From NCBI GenBank assembly GCA_950295325.1, contig OX485806.1, positions 47,053,169 through 47,117,168 of the forward strand: a stretch of DNA of 64,000 bases, written 5' to 3'. Source of the DNA: Polytrichum commune. Its lineage: Eukaryota > Streptophyta > Polytrichopsida > Polytrichales > Polytrichaceae. The position numbers and the translations under genes were made by a program. Shown one piece after another: positions 10,520 through 21,408 of this stretch; the stretch's first letter is position 1, and each line of letters begins with the position of its first letter. The notes under the pieces are model-generated. The model was not told the DNA's origin. It worked only from the letters and a program-made list of their open reading frames with translations, and searched no databases.

Positions 10520-11347
10520 CCTAGATTCTCTGGGAAACCTCGCCAACCTAGTATACATGGTACGAGGTGTATTGTCCTTCTCCCGTCTGAAATCTTGTAT
10601 CCGCTGCATCTGGTCACGACGGAAGCCTCTGTACTCCTCTTGTAGATGCAGCTCAAATGCCAGCAATGGCTCAAAATCTGGCGGCGCCCCTAAAGAGGCT
10701 AAAGCCGCTTGGGTGGCCTTGGCATAACGCGATAGTGGAAGAACTGGGCTCGACGTATTCGTTGCAGTGGGAGCAGGACCCGTAGCTCTCGGCTCACCAG
10801 AAGGAGCTTCCTCCACATCCACCATATAACCTCCCTCCGTTACCTCTGACTTAACCTCGGGAACGGCCATCAAACTGGAAGTTGTTCCTTCCTTCAATGC
10901 GGACACCAACTCAACCCGAGTCTCCCAATGTCGCTCCACCTGGCGCAGCTCCATCCAATGAGCATCCGTCCATTGCTCATAGGTCTGGAGAGCTTCGTGT
11001 TCCAAATGCTGTGGCAAAAGCTCGAACGCATACCAATCGTTGAAGTTGGTATTGCGTTGACGTTTCTTCCTCATCCATGTTCTGAACCAAATTTTCCAAT
11101 CTTGCAGGGAAATGGTCCCCGCTCGACCAGAAAATCGGTCCCGGATGCCGCCTCGCGTCTCCTCCTCCATCTCGTCAAAGGATCCCACCCAAAGGATGTG
11201 AGACCGAGTGGCAGTCGCCCACGCCGAAGTAGGCTGAAAAGCCTCGTCGGGTGCTACCACGGGTTCACTGTCCAAAAGGTCCGAAAATTGACCTTGCGAT
11301 GATGCCGGATTTGGAGAACGATAATGTTGGCTCCGAGTTGTAACCAT
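10520..11347 (-). pseudogene. GYP-M1 gag, N-terminal part
   Basis: An open reading of about 275 codons from an ATG at 11347 (MVTTRSQHYRSPNP) through the capsid-like helical region (LQDWKIWFRTWMRKKRQRN, then WYAFELLPQHLEHEALQTYEQW) to RIQDFRREKDNTPRTMYTRL. This is the retrotransposon gag type, where R/K-rich and W-rich helices form the capsid. The same protein is found in GYP-M2 (16287-17295), which supplies the C-terminal part and zinc knuckles that are missing here because sequence after about 10520 belongs to another element. The frame is open up to the junction, so gag was lost by truncation and not by point decay. Confidence 0.85.
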
Positions 11348-11424
11348 AAATCCACAATAGGTTTGGTCACTGGAGCCAACAACCTAAACTAATGTGGTGT
11401 TAGGGTAAAGGTAACTTACACCTG
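11348..11424 (-). other. GYP-M1 leader, gag-proximal part
   Basis: Non-coding segment between the gag start and the LTR-C insertion. It matches the sequence just upstream of the gag ATG of GYP-M2 (around 16235-16286; shared ACCATAAA, GTTGGCTC and GTAATGTAGG-like words). With 14238-14580 it makes one continuous 5' leader when the solo LTR is removed. Confidence 0.65.
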
Positions 11425-14237
11425 TGTGGTGCTTTTGGGCACCCCCCTCCGAGGGAGCCTAAAATTACCGCACAATCCCTTCGGTGAGGGTGGCCTACCT
11501 TAGCAGGTGCCCAAGCCGAACCCGGTTGTTACGATATTTAATGGGTGTGTGGTGTTAGTGGAGGGATTTGGTAATCGCGTCGTATCTTTCCGATAGGTTG
11601 TGCCTATATATTAAGTGCCTAGGATAATTATCAAGTTTTCTAACCTAATGTCTACTCTATCCTAGTCTACGCGCAGATGCACCAGCCTTGGGATCAAGGC
11701 AACCTAACCCTACTGGATGAAATAACCTTACATTTTACCTTGGGCCACCTCTAATTCTTTACTTCTTTTATATTAAATTATCTAAACGGGGGGACCTTAA
11801 TTAAATCCCACCCTCTCAACCTTCATTATTAGTTTATGGTTAATTGAACAAAGCCTATATTACTAAGTTCATAAATTATGGCATCACCACCTACCTGTTT
11901 GGTGCACGCCCTAACCCGAACCCTTCAAGGCCCTGTGCGGGTCTCTTGAAGGTTGATTGATACTTACACCCTCCGATCTTTGCCGTCGGAGGGGTAGTCT
12001 CAATCCTCCGAGTTAAGTTTCCGGTTGGTTTTTTGCCCACGGGGGTCGTACAAATTGTGTTGGTTATTAATTAGTTTAACACGGTTTGACCACAAAAATT
12101 AAAATTGATGGGACTGGGAAATAAGGCAACCTGTGTGTTCAACCTGTTGCACAATCTTCAAGGGTTGGGGCCATCACCTCCAACCCTTGGGGCCAACAAC
12201 ATGATGGTGGTTTCATGGGTCATTACTCCCACCTTACCACCTACAAACATACAGAGTGGTCATGCCGGTGATTAATCCGGCTTCACCACACACGAACGAG
12301 CTATGAATAGAAAGCTACTACCACAATATTTAACCGAGAGGCTCCGCACACATGGGAGTTGGACTTCCCCTCGGCGGCTAGGTGGGTGATGCCCCCCTAG
12401 CCTTACATGGATAGTTGGGTTGGGGTGAGGATATACCTTTGCCACGCTCCCTCCATTCCTAAATTGAAGGGTGTAAGGTTACAATGCTTACCGATTGACT
12501 CCCATCTTGGCTTGGCGATGGTTGGTGCGGAACCCCTACTTCATCGCTCGGCCGCCCACAACACCAACTCGTACCCGCCACCTTTGGATGGACAAACTTC
12601 TTCTTGTAAGGCAGCAGACACCCCTTCACTTTTGTCCAAAAGCTTCAATTGGAACAATTATTAGTAATATGGAAAGCTAACAACAAGAACTATCACTCAT
12701 CCAATTATCAAAGCAACTGCATGTACCTTCTTAAAGATATAAGCCTACAAAGTCAGCTCTTAGAATTCTAGAGGCAGCTGGGATACCTTCATTCAAACAT
12801 CCATAACTTTTGCTTATTAACTTAGATTCCAGCAAGTTTAGACTTTCTAGAAACCTTAAAATCAGATCTACAAGTGCCCCAAATATCAAAAAAACTGCAT
12901 GATTCCTCTTGCAGGTATGAGCTTACAAAGTCAGCTCTTATATTTTAGGAGGCAGCTGGGATACCTTCATTCAAACATCCATAACTTTTTCTCCTTAAAT
13001 CTTATTGTGACAAACTTATACTTCCTAGAAAGCTAACAACAAGAACTATAACATATTTAAATATAAAAGCAATTGGATTATTTCTCTTTTAGTTATGCGC
13101 ATGCAAAGTGAGTACTTGTAGTTTGAGAGGCAGCTAGAACACCTTCATTAAAACACTCATAACTTTCGCAAATCAAATTAGATTCTAGCATGCTTATACA
13201 TTCTAAAAAACTAACAACAAGACCTATAATATACATAAATGCAAAAGAAACTGAATGACTTGTCTTTTAGTTATGCGCTTGCAAAGTCAGCGCTTGTAAA
13301 TTAAAAGGCAGCTGAGACACCTTCACTCAAACATTCATAACGGTTGCTCCCTAACTCTTATTCTAAAAATCTTAGGCTTTTTGGAAAGCTAACATAAAGG
13401 GCTACATTCACTCAAAATCTGAAGGCTAAATTTTAATTTCTGTATGCACAACACTCGCTTGAAAGTGGCACAACAACTTAGGGGTGTGTTCAAAAACACA
13501 CTACCTTCTCTCAAGAGTTCTAACTATTAGAATTCTAACTTATGCCTATCGTGAATGAGTGGGAATGGTTTTCTCCTTCTAACTACAATTCTAGAGGGCT
13601 TCGCCGTGCAAAAAATGGAAAAAATTAGAGAGAGATTGAAAGGGGAAGAGGGGGTTTTTATCACCCTTCAAAATGAAGGGTTGGGCCCCTTCTCCCTTCC
13701 ATTCACCAAGGGGTCCCATTCCTTGAACGGTGGCAACCAAGCCCTTGGAGGTGAATGGGAGTGAGGGGGGCCACCTCACACCCCACTTGCTCAAGCCCTT
13801 AGAAAGGTTTTTCCATTTCCATTTGGAATTTATTTTTGGTTGGCAAGGGTGGCAACATGGCCCCCTTGCCTTAGTTGGCAAAATTCCTTATGCTTGTAGT
13901 TGTCACTTTCTTTTCTTTCTTGGCCGCTTTCGGAATTACCCTTGTTTTGCCGCCACTTGACTTTTGCTTACTTGATTTGGTTGTTCCTAACTTAACTTAC
14001 CTACTAACTAGCCCACTACTTCACGCTTCCGATTCGGGTAAAGGGCATTTCCCTTTTACCCTTTCGGTTTCTAATTTCTATTTGCCTAAGAGTTTAACCC
14101 AAGGATAAAGCTCCTTTAGCCAACCTACCTTAATCTAAACGGTTTGTGCTAAATTTCCCTATTATTCATCTAAGGGTTTTGCTAAAACACCTCAATTGTG
14201 AGCCAAATTGCCTTTGGGGGCAATTTTGACACTCACA
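11425..14237. mobile_element. Solo LTR, family C (2,813 bp), inserted in the leader
   Basis: Second copy of LTR-C: start TGTGGTGCTTTTGGGC, end GACACTCACA, flanked by the perfect 5-bp duplication ACCTG (11420-11424 and 14238-14242). The first 150 bp are clearly alike to the copy at 2564 (GAGGGAGCCTAAAA, GCCCAAGCCGAACCCGG). It holds four diverged tandem units of about 170-180 bp (near 12750, 12927, 13097 and 13279), each with AGGCAGCTG and an ACCTTCATTC-like word. No gag, pol or primer site was seen. Small open frames inside (12407-12664, 13555-13960) are not shared with the other copy and are not called genes. Confidence 0.85.
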
Positions 14238-14580
14238 ACCTGCAACCACCACCAAATCTTATGTTTTGCTGGCCATCAATCCAGCCTCACCATAAGAGAA
14301 TACAAGCACCACCCACTTGGTGCACACACAAGGGTCTCGTCGGTCATTACTCCGACCTCACCCCCACAATACCCTATCACAAACTAGGACAACACAAAAT
14401 GGGGCAATGTTGGAAGACTCCAACACAACAGCCCGCCACGGGGGAAGGTACCACAACAAAATACAAGGAACAATGCAATAAAAACACTGGATCCTCTTCC
14501 CCAAAACAACACTTAAACAAAAATTGAAAGCGACCGCGACCAACCGACACCCGCCTGCAGTTGGTGGTCAAAATGAAGAG
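14238..14580 (-). other. GYP-M1 leader, distal part
   Basis: Non-coding. Read on the minus strand it matches 15950-16240 of GYP-M2 in the same order: CCAGTTTGTGATAGGGTA-like, GGTGAGGTCGGAGTAATGACCGAC-like, CACCAAGTGGG, TGGTGAGGCT. This shows the two methyltransferase elements share a long 5' leader and gives an independent check that the LTR-C block is an insertion. Confidence 0.7.
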
Positions 14581-15059
14581 CCCCTGTTGCTCAAGAAAAG
14601 AAAATTCTACCTATGCACATCTCTCATCTCCCCACTACAACCTAAGAATCTCTCCTCACAAAAATGTCGGGAATATGTGTTGACAAACACAATTCAACCC
14701 TAATAATAGTTTATTTTAGGTCGAACGGAATTCCACATGCCATCCAATCTCCAATAGCATTCCCCTCGGAAATTTTGTACAACCGACCCCTAAAAAGAAA
14801 TACCAAGCATTTTTAATATTTCATAAAAGCTTATGTGTTCCTCCTTGTGTCCTTGATTAATGAGCCCAAGAAATTAACCTCTTAGATAGAAGAGAAAAAT
14901 TAAAAGTTGAAAGGAAACATAAACTAATTAATTAACGCCATTTACCGCTGACAGACGCCCGTTACCGCTGATTGACGCCGGCCAGCAGACAGTGTAGGGG
15001 GAGCCAAAGCCAGTGCAGGGACAGCAGTAGAGGGAGGCTGGCCGCCTCCCGCTTCTTCC
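14581..15059. other. Non-coding stretch between leader and LTR-B
   Basis: AT-rich with no supported reading frame. The part at 14940-15060 is a GC-richer spacer with two CGCTGA/GACGCC repeats and a GGCCAGCAGAC word that resembles the spacer following the LTR-B copy at 1740-2060. I see no primer-binding site that I can defend. Confidence 0.5.
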
Positions 15060-15897
15060 CTCAATTTTTTTTTTTAAATTTTTTTTGAATCACTTGAACT
15101 TGAATTGGAATGAGGAATGCTCTCAACAAGCTTAAGAGTATGAATTCAAGCTTGCAAGTAAAAAAAAATGACAAGGAATTCCGTGGAAAATTGAATATTT
15201 TATCACCACAATTCACCTTGATGTAGCACTCTCAAAGAAACATTCTTCTTCTTGTTGCTCCACAAATCTGCGATGTTCTCCGCTCCAACACTTTAAAACT
15301 CAGTCACTCCTCGTCCTCACATTCATTCTTGAATGTTGGAGCTCAAAATTTGAAAAAAAGATAAAGAATCATGCATTCTTGCCAAGTGAGAAGGAAGAGA
15401 ATAGAACACTCATAAGAGCTCTAAATCTCTCTTTAAATGCATACAATTAATCAAGCTATCTCTCACTTTACCAAGGGAGAATCCAAGAGTGTAAGTAGAG
15501 AAAGAAGAACTCAAGATTTATTGCAAAATCATGCAATCTACACCTCACGCAAGGTCTCTCCACACACGAGAAGGAAGAGAGTAGAACACTCAAGAGCTCT
15601 AAATTTCTCTTCAAATGCACACAATTAGTCAAGTTATCTCTCACTCCACCAAGGGAGAATCCAAGAGTGTAAGTAAAAGGAGAAGAACTCAAGATTTATT
15701 GTAAAATCATGCAATCTACACCTCACACAAGCTCTCTCCACACACTAACTCACAAGACTTGACTTGGCAAGAATGCCAAGCCAAGGAGGAGGCTCATCAC
15801 TTAGGAGCCTCACTTTCCAAAACTAAGGTTCATCCATCCAACTCTAAATGGATGAAGCCCAACGGATAAGGTGCAGCCGCCCACGCCACATACCGTG
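15060..15897 (-). repeat. LTR-B copy, minus orientation, with internal 180-bp duplication
   Basis: Read on the minus strand from 15897 this starts TGTCACGGTATG and follows the 1037-1740 copy for its full length. It contains a tandem duplication of about 180 bp (15388-15567 and 15568-15747), recognisable by GAGAAGGAAGAGA, CCAAGGGAGAATCCAAGAG and the CAAGATTTATTG word in each unit. The duplicated part includes the AATAAA of the LTR sense strand, so this copy has two possible poly(A) signals. It sits head to head with the leader of GYP-M2, which reads the other way. Confidence 0.65.
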
Positions 15898-15929
15898 ACA
15901 GCGCGGTCAATTTGAATTTTACTTATTTG

Positions 15930-16286
15930 TTGTTTGGGGAAGAAGATCCAGTGCTGCATTTGCATTGTTTTTCTTAATTCATTGTGGTACCTTCCTCATG
16001 GCGGGCTGTATTACTAGACATTGCCAGCATTGCCTCATTTTGTGTTGTGCCAGTTTGTGATAGGGTATTTTAGGGGTGAGGTCGGAGTGATTACCGACGG
16101 GGCGTTTGTGTGTACACCAAGTGGGCAGTGCTTGTATTCCTTCATGGTGAGGCTTGAGTAATGACCAGCAGACCGTAAGGTTGGTGGTAATTGCAGGTAC
16201 ATGTAATCTTTTTTATTTTTTTATTTTACCTTGACACAAGTGTAATGTAGGTTGTTGGCTCGAGTCACCATATTCATTGGGGGTTT
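15930..16286 (+). other. GYP-M2 5' leader
   Basis: Non-coding, homologous to the GYP-M1 leader (shared AGATCCAGTG, CAGTTTGTGATAGGGTA, GAGGTCGGAGT, CACCAAGTGGG words in the same order). The upstream LTR of GYP-M2 is not found: the leader begins directly beside the reversed LTR-B copy, so the 5' end of this element has been lost or rearranged. Confidence 0.65.
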
Positions 16287-17295
16287 ATGGTTACAACTTG
16301 GACCTAACATTATTGTTCGCCATCTCTAGGAGCATCGGAAGGTCAATCACTAGATCTCTCAGACGTTGAACCAATGGTAGCACCCGACGAGCCTACTTCG
16401 GCATGAAGAACTGCCACTCGGTCTCATGTCTTGTGAGTAGGGATCTTTGACAATATGGAGGAGGAGACGCGAGATGGAGTCCGGGACCGGTTTTTGGGTC
16501 GAGCAGGGACCATTTCCCTGCAAGACTGGAAAATTTGGTTTAGAGCGTGGATGTAGAAGAAACGTCAACGCAATACAAGTTTTAATGATTTGTATGCGTT
16601 TGAACTTTTGTCTCAACATCTAGAGCACAAAGCACGTCAGACTTATGAGCAATGGAGGGACGCTCATTGGATGGAGTTGGATCATGTAGAGCAATACTGG
16701 GAAACTCGGGTGGAGTTGATTTCCGCGTTGAAAGAGGGTGCAACTTCTAGTTTATTAGTCCCACATGTGGTGAAGACGGAGCAAGCGGAGAGTGTTTGTA
16801 GTGGACGTGGAGGGAACCATTCCTAGTAAACATAAAAAAAACGTTTTTTTTTTCCGTATCCGCGTGTACATCGAATTTGATCTTCCCACTCTCCCGCTAT
16901 GCCCAAGTTATATAAGCGACATTAGCCTTTTTTGGAACTCCGCATGATTTTGATCCTCTGTAAGAATTACAATTTCATTTGAAAAAGAATATAAAGGTTT
17001 TTGCGGGAACCAAATGTGGCGGATCCAAGACTTCAGGGACGAGAAAGATGACACACCTCGTACCATGTATACGCAGTTGGCAAGATTTTCCAGAGAATCT
17101 GGAGGGGTTTTCACGGAAAGCCAGTTGATGAAGATGTTTTTGTCAAAGATTGACAAACGCCTCATTGATTTAGCTCTATTCATGATTATCATGAATTATG
17201 CTGGTCGGACGACACTTGTAGAGGATTTCGCCATTATAGAGGAATGTGATCGTGTCTTGTGTCAACATGATGCCATTGATTTGGTATCTTGTTAG
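16287..17295 (+). pseudogene. GYP-M2 gag (capsid region)
   Basis: The ATG at 16287 (MVTT...) aligns with the GYP-M1 gag start, but stops appear early (HYCSPS, then ARTATRSH). Clear capsid matches follow: LQDWKIWFRAWM, then YAFELLSQHLEHKARQTYEQW and WETRVELISALKEGA. After a scrambled stretch (16826-17010) the homology resumes with IQDFRDEKDDTPRTMYTQL and extends further than GYP-M1, through MKMFLSKIDKRLIDLAL to IIEECDRVLCQHD. Gag coats the retroelement particle. Multiple stops and frame changes make it non-functional. Confidence 0.85.
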
Positions 17296-18068
17296 TGAAT
17301 TCTAGCAAATCTCGGAAGGTTACGGTTGCGGCTGCAAGATTGGCAGTGGCAGAGGTGGACAAAACCTTGTATTGTTGGTCTCGTGGGCAGGCGGGCCACG
17401 CTAAGAAGGATTGTCCTTCAAAGCAAAGGCATTCCCATACCGTAGGGAATCCGAAGCGGAAACCAATTGCTCCCGCTAAGAATTCGACGAAAGGGGCGGG
17501 TAATCATTTATCTAAGCAGCTAATTTGTTCCCATTGTGGGCGGAACAATCACATGGTGGCAAACTACTTTGCTCTCCATCTAGAGAAACGTCCTTTTTCT
17601 GAATGCGAAAAAACGTTGGAGGTAAATATTGGAGCTTTGGAGGAGAGGTTCAAAACTTTGGCGTCATCCGGCCAAATTTTGGACTCACCGTCTTCCTCCG
17701 GAGCTAAGGCAAATTCTTCCACTCCGGATTATTATATGTTCAAAGCCTCGGGGGAGGTGGTGAGTTCTGTAGTGGTGACACATGCTCAATCTGTGTCACG
17801 AACCACGCCTTGGACCAAAGGTAAGTCTGTGGGCAGCTTACGAGCTCGGGACAATGGTCTCGCGGATCAGATTGGCCAGGCCCATCTACCATTGTTTTTT
17901 ATATTGACGGATGTTGTCCAATCTATCAGTGGTCGAAATTCGTGTTTGGAGGTTTCAAATCCTGCGACTGACGTGATGCACACTTTTGCATCCAAAGTGT
18001 TGCATACACCTTTGTTTATGGCGATGGAGTGCTTGTCGTCAGGCATCCAACCAACTAAGGGTTTATAG
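17296..18068 (+). pseudogene. GYP-M2 nucleocapsid zinc knuckles and pro-side spacer
   Basis: A 250-codon open stretch carries two CCHC-type knuckles near residues 30-90: CWSRGQAGHAKKDC, in which the second Cys is Arg, and CSHCGRNNHMVANY, in which the last Cys is Tyr. Both losses fit single transitions. Knuckles of this kind bind the element RNA in gag. The rest is S/T-rich and without a motif I recognise, up to a stop at 18068. It lies between capsid and protease, as expected. Confidence 0.8.
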
Positions 18069-18289
18069 CTAGCGGGTAGGATTTTGGAAGGAAAGGCACC
18101 TCCATCTTTTGACTGTGGCTCAAGCCACCGTTGACCTTCTTACCATGGAGGATCTGGAGGAAGCGGCCACATGGTGAGTGAGGCTTGCAGCGGAGGCCAT
18201 TGCGTATTTTGACGCACATGCCCCAGATGGCCAAGAGCCAACCTCATCTTATGATTTACTAGCCTCTGCGGGCACAACTTATTTTCAGA

Positions 18290-18690
18290 TGTAGCTGCTC
18301 GATCTGCTCGCGAGCATCGAAGCATTGTACGTATGGTGAATGATTCCGGCATTTTGGTGGTTGGTTGGGCTGGGGCAATACAATTCGAGTTGCTCCCCAT
18401 TGTGTAATGGATTTGGGGACACAACCTGTTATGATCAACAAAAAACTTACGCAAGAATTGCGGTTGACGGCCGATGACTTGGTTCCTTGTTCATTTACCA
18501 TCGTCACATCCATTGGCCACATGGAGCGGACCATTGATTATACTCGGTAGCCACTACAACTTAGGTTCTGAGTGAAGCCTGGAGATCCATTTGCACCTCT
18601 TCTAATTAGGTGTGCGGTAACAGAGGCGACCAACTACGACATTTTAGTTGGTCAGCAAACATTTTACCTTCTCGATTTTTGTTTGGACAA
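18290..18690 (+). pseudogene. GYP-M2 retropepsin-like aspartic protease
   Basis: The block CVMDLGTQPVMINKKL has the layout of a retropepsin active site (hydrophobic-D-T/S-G), here D-L-G, followed by LTQELRLTADDLVPC and FTIVTSIGHMERT. In another frame the substrate-side ATNYDILVGQQTFYLLDF motif follows at about 18620-18690. These are the usual two landmarks of the Ty3/gypsy protease. Stops and frame changes break it. The active-site Thr is lost in this copy. Confidence 0.8.
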
Positions 18691-18913
18691 CTAGACTGAG
18701 GGGGCGTGAATCCGACCAGTATTAGGGTGGGAATGGCCGCAAGGAACTTACTCTTGTGGCATTTGCGGCCGCTGCTACTATAACACCATTATCTTTGGTT
18801 TTTGGGTGTGGTAGTTTTACTGACACATTGCCCTATGGCTCCGCATTATTGGAGGAGTCATTGGCATTTATGGGGAGTGCTGAGGATCAACGGGAGATGG
18901 TACCTAAAGTTCA
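18691..18913 (+). pseudogene. GYP-M2 spacer between protease and methyltransferase
   Basis: Readable in pieces in shifting frames (for example SALLEESLAFMGSAEDQ). GYP-M1 has lost this region. No domain is recognised. It probably represents the linker that joined protease to the methyltransferase. Confidence 0.5.
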
Positions 18914-19615
18914 TTGGTGCGTCATCCCAAGGATCCTCTTCCTCCTTGGCACGATTCTACAGAGCTACTCCGGAGATGTGAGGACATTATCCTCTCTATC
19001 GGTTCTACGACACATGTCATACCGGCTAGCCCATCGGCATTGGTACACCCCATTTTGTGGCGCCCGTCGAACAAGGGGATTACTTTGGTAGAAGTTTTTG
19101 GGAGCATCGGAATGGGATTGGTGGCTGTGTTGGAGGCTGGCCTCACGATTCGACGGGTTGTCTATGTGGACAATAATCAAGTATCCACCCATGTGACTCG
19201 TCACCATTTCCACCGGTTGATGGTGTTGTACCCACAGCAGTTACACCCGACTGCCCATTTTTATGACGTTTCCACTGTCATTCGCATTCCGCAATTAGGG
19301 GTTGGGTATGGTGTGGGATGCTCACACCAAAACCATTGGCTGACAAATGGGAGCGTGCCATGGGATTTCGCACTAGCACCACCGCAGCTTTTGGCCTTTC
19401 TGAAGGCCAACGACGCTTCATGTTGGGCCAAGCCATGGATATTCATACCATGGTGTAGACTGTTGTTTTATGCCTTGTATTGCAACGGCATCATGATGAC
19501 CAGTTGTTGTCTCTGGGGGCCGAGGACTCTGGGGGCATAGCGGTCCACATCCATAGAGAAGGGAATTGAGGTCATGGTTGGAAAAGCCGAACGGATCTTT
19601 TGATTCGAACAGCAG
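18914..19615 (+). pseudogene. GYP-M2 methyltransferase, both ends with the middle deleted
   Basis: The N-terminal part (HPILWRPSNKGITLVEVFG, then SIGMGLVAVLEAGLTIRRV and YVDNNQVSTHVTRHH) is the motif I and cofactor region of the same DNMT as in GYP-M1; the motif I glycine pattern GGIGTG reads GSIGMG. Homology breaks at about 19260, where a deletion removes motifs IV to VIII including the PCQ loop. It resumes at about 19310 with motifs IX-X (KWERAMGFRTSTTAA, then SEGQRRFMLGQAMD) and a TGG-to-TAG stop. The linker that follows (FEQQVMEELQAQ) matches GYP-M1. The paired copies prove that the methyltransferase belongs to the element. Confidence 0.9.
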
Positions 19616-19930
19616 GTGATGGAGGAGCTTCAAGCTCAATGGGTTTATACTGGTCCATATCTTTATGGTTTGCGCTTTACTTTGGTGACTAACCATCAGT
19701 CGTTACGGTGGCTCATAAAGTCGGATAAGCTTACTGGCAAGCTTGCCAGGTGGGTTTTGTTGCTCCAGGAATATGACTTTGAGGTGATAGATCGTGTTGG
19801 GATTACCAACCTGGATGAAGATGGACTTTCACGCAATCCAAGTCCTTTGGATGAGGACTTGACCGGGGCTAGGTGGCATAGAGATTGTGATCGAGAAGCG
19901 GTTCCAGGTTGGCATGCGGCTACTTAACTC
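19616..19930 (+). pseudogene. GYP-M2 RNase H, C-terminal half
   Basis: FTLVTNHQSLRWLIKSDKLT followed by GKLARWVLLLQEYDFEV and the NLDEDGLSRNP motif are the standard end of the Ty3/gypsy RNase H (the ...TDH..L..L... and ADALSR-like box; here DEDGLSR). The reverse transcriptase that should precede it is deleted: the linker VMEELQAQWVYTG joins straight to it. A stop follows at 19925. Confidence 0.85.
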
Positions 19931-20154
19931 ATTTCATTTTCTGGTGCGGCTGTTGAGGTTTCGATATACGGCTTGGATGATGAGATTGATTGACCTCAAG
20001 CTATTGCAGATATATGGGAGGAATTTTCTCGTATTACATAAACTTTAGTAGGGGACTTTTCCTATGTCTACCTTGGCAATAGAAAGGGATAGGATTGGAC
20101 ATCAAATAACAAGGTTCCATTAGGAGAACGGTTTGTTGTTTTGATTGTGGTCGG

Positions 20155-21130
20155 ATGGGACAAGGCGTATTGTCCTTAGACCGGATTAGAAGGCTTCCTT
20201 GTTGCGGCAAGTGCACGAGGAACTTGGCCATTTTGGCATATGCAAGACACATTCGATGTTGCGTGGCCAATGTTGGTAGACTCGCATGTATCAGCAGGTG
20301 GTTGCTTATGTCGGGAGGTGTGAAGTTTCTGACCGGATCAAGTCTAGATTTAACACCTTGTTACCTATTATGGGATTGGGCTACCGTTGGTCGTTGGACT
20401 TTGCAGGACCGTTGGTTGTCACACCACGTGGAGAAAAGTACATGTTGGTGATGGTGGAGCATTTTGGCAAATGAATTGAGCTTGTTGCTCTACCCCAAAA
20501 CTCTACAGAGTTGGCCGCAGGTGCCTTTTTGGATTGTGTGTTGGCACATTTTGGAGCACCGACTGAGGTATTGATGGACCAAGGGAGGGAGTTTCTTGGT
20601 GATTTTGAGGAGTTGTGCATTTAGTTGCTCATAGATCACTGCACCACCTTTCGGGATCATCCGGAGGCGGATGGCTTGGCTGAACGGATTGTTCAGACAA
20701 CCAAACGTGACTTGAGGAAGTATGGTTTACTTCGGGGGAGCCATCGGGATTGGGACATTATGTTGCCTTGGATTGCTATGGGCTATTAATTTAGTAGGCA
20801 GGCCTTTTTGGCATCTTACAACCCGTATCAATTATTGTATGGACATGAGACTATACTCCCAAGTTCTATTTGGGAAAAGCTAGCTCCTGTTCTGGATTTG
20901 GATGACCCAAACATTTGGGCAAAGTGTTTGCGGGAGCGGGCTCAATGCTTATGGCCATGGAGAATTTGTCCATTGCTCAATACTGTGACACATTGCATTA
21001 TGCACGTATTTGCAGTGGTGCTTACCGACCTCAGTTGCGGAGATTCCGGGAGAATGATTATGTTTATCTCCAATGTGAGGCACCTACAACATTGGATGTC
21101 AAGGCGGGGCACACTATCCTTTGGGTGAAG
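20155..21130 (+). pseudogene. GYP-M2 integrase
   Basis: Integrase pieces in order: the region before the core (YQQVVAYVGRCEVSDR), the first catalytic Asp in RWSLDFAGPLVVTPRGEKY, the second in APTEVLMDQGREF, and the Glu in ADGLAERIVQTTKRDLRKYG. The three acidic residues of the DDE triad are all still present, though stops and frame changes break the protein. It continues with NPYQLLYGHETILPSS, the usual core end of plant gypsy integrases. The HHCC region ahead of the core is only faintly recognisable. The integrase inserts element cDNA into chromosomes. Confidence 0.85.
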
Positions 21131-21274
21131 AAGGTGTTGTCGAGTGGTTTGTTGTTGTTGGAAGGCAAGGATGGCAAGGAATGTCGTGAGCATTCCAAGA
21201 ATTGTGCCCCATGTCATCTCCCCATTGAGGGTATAGTTCATCCTGAACCGGCTCTCATGTCAAAGGGTTTTTCA
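21131..21274 (+). pseudogene. GYP-M2 integrase C-terminal extension
   Basis: RFRENDYVYLQCEAPTTLDV followed by KAGHTILWVKKVLSSGLLLL resembles the SH3-like end of gypsy integrases, then a Cys/His-containing linker (NCAPCHLPIEGIVHPEPAL) leads without interruption into the PHD finger. No chromodomain is seen. Confidence 0.6.
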
Positions 21275-21408
21275 TGTTTTGTGTGTGAAGAGAAAAAATT
21301 GCGTCTACTATGTTCTTGTGTGATTAGTATTAACGTGGTTGGCACATGACATGCTTGAGGCCACCCTTGACTTCTCTACCATCTGGACAATGGAGTTGTC
21401 TTTGCTGT
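21275..21408 (+). pseudogene. PHD-type zinc finger at the end of gypsy pol
   Basis: Read with one frame change in an A run (near 21297), the sequence gives a C4-H-C3 PHD pattern: CFVCEEKK, then TMFLCD, stop, Tyr, stop, RGWHMTCLRPPL, then TSLPSGQWSCLCC. Ligands seen are Cys-x2-Cys, the CD box Cys, a Tyr at the place of the fourth Cys, His and Cys of GWHMTC, and the final Cys-x2-Cys after the PHD tryptophan. The two stops (TAG, TAA) and the Tyr all fit single changes from the consensus CDKCQRGWH. PHD fingers in general bind histone H3 tails. It directly follows the integrase end, so it probably replaced or supplemented a chromodomain in targeting. The reading continues to a stop at about 21450. 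Confidence 0.8.
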
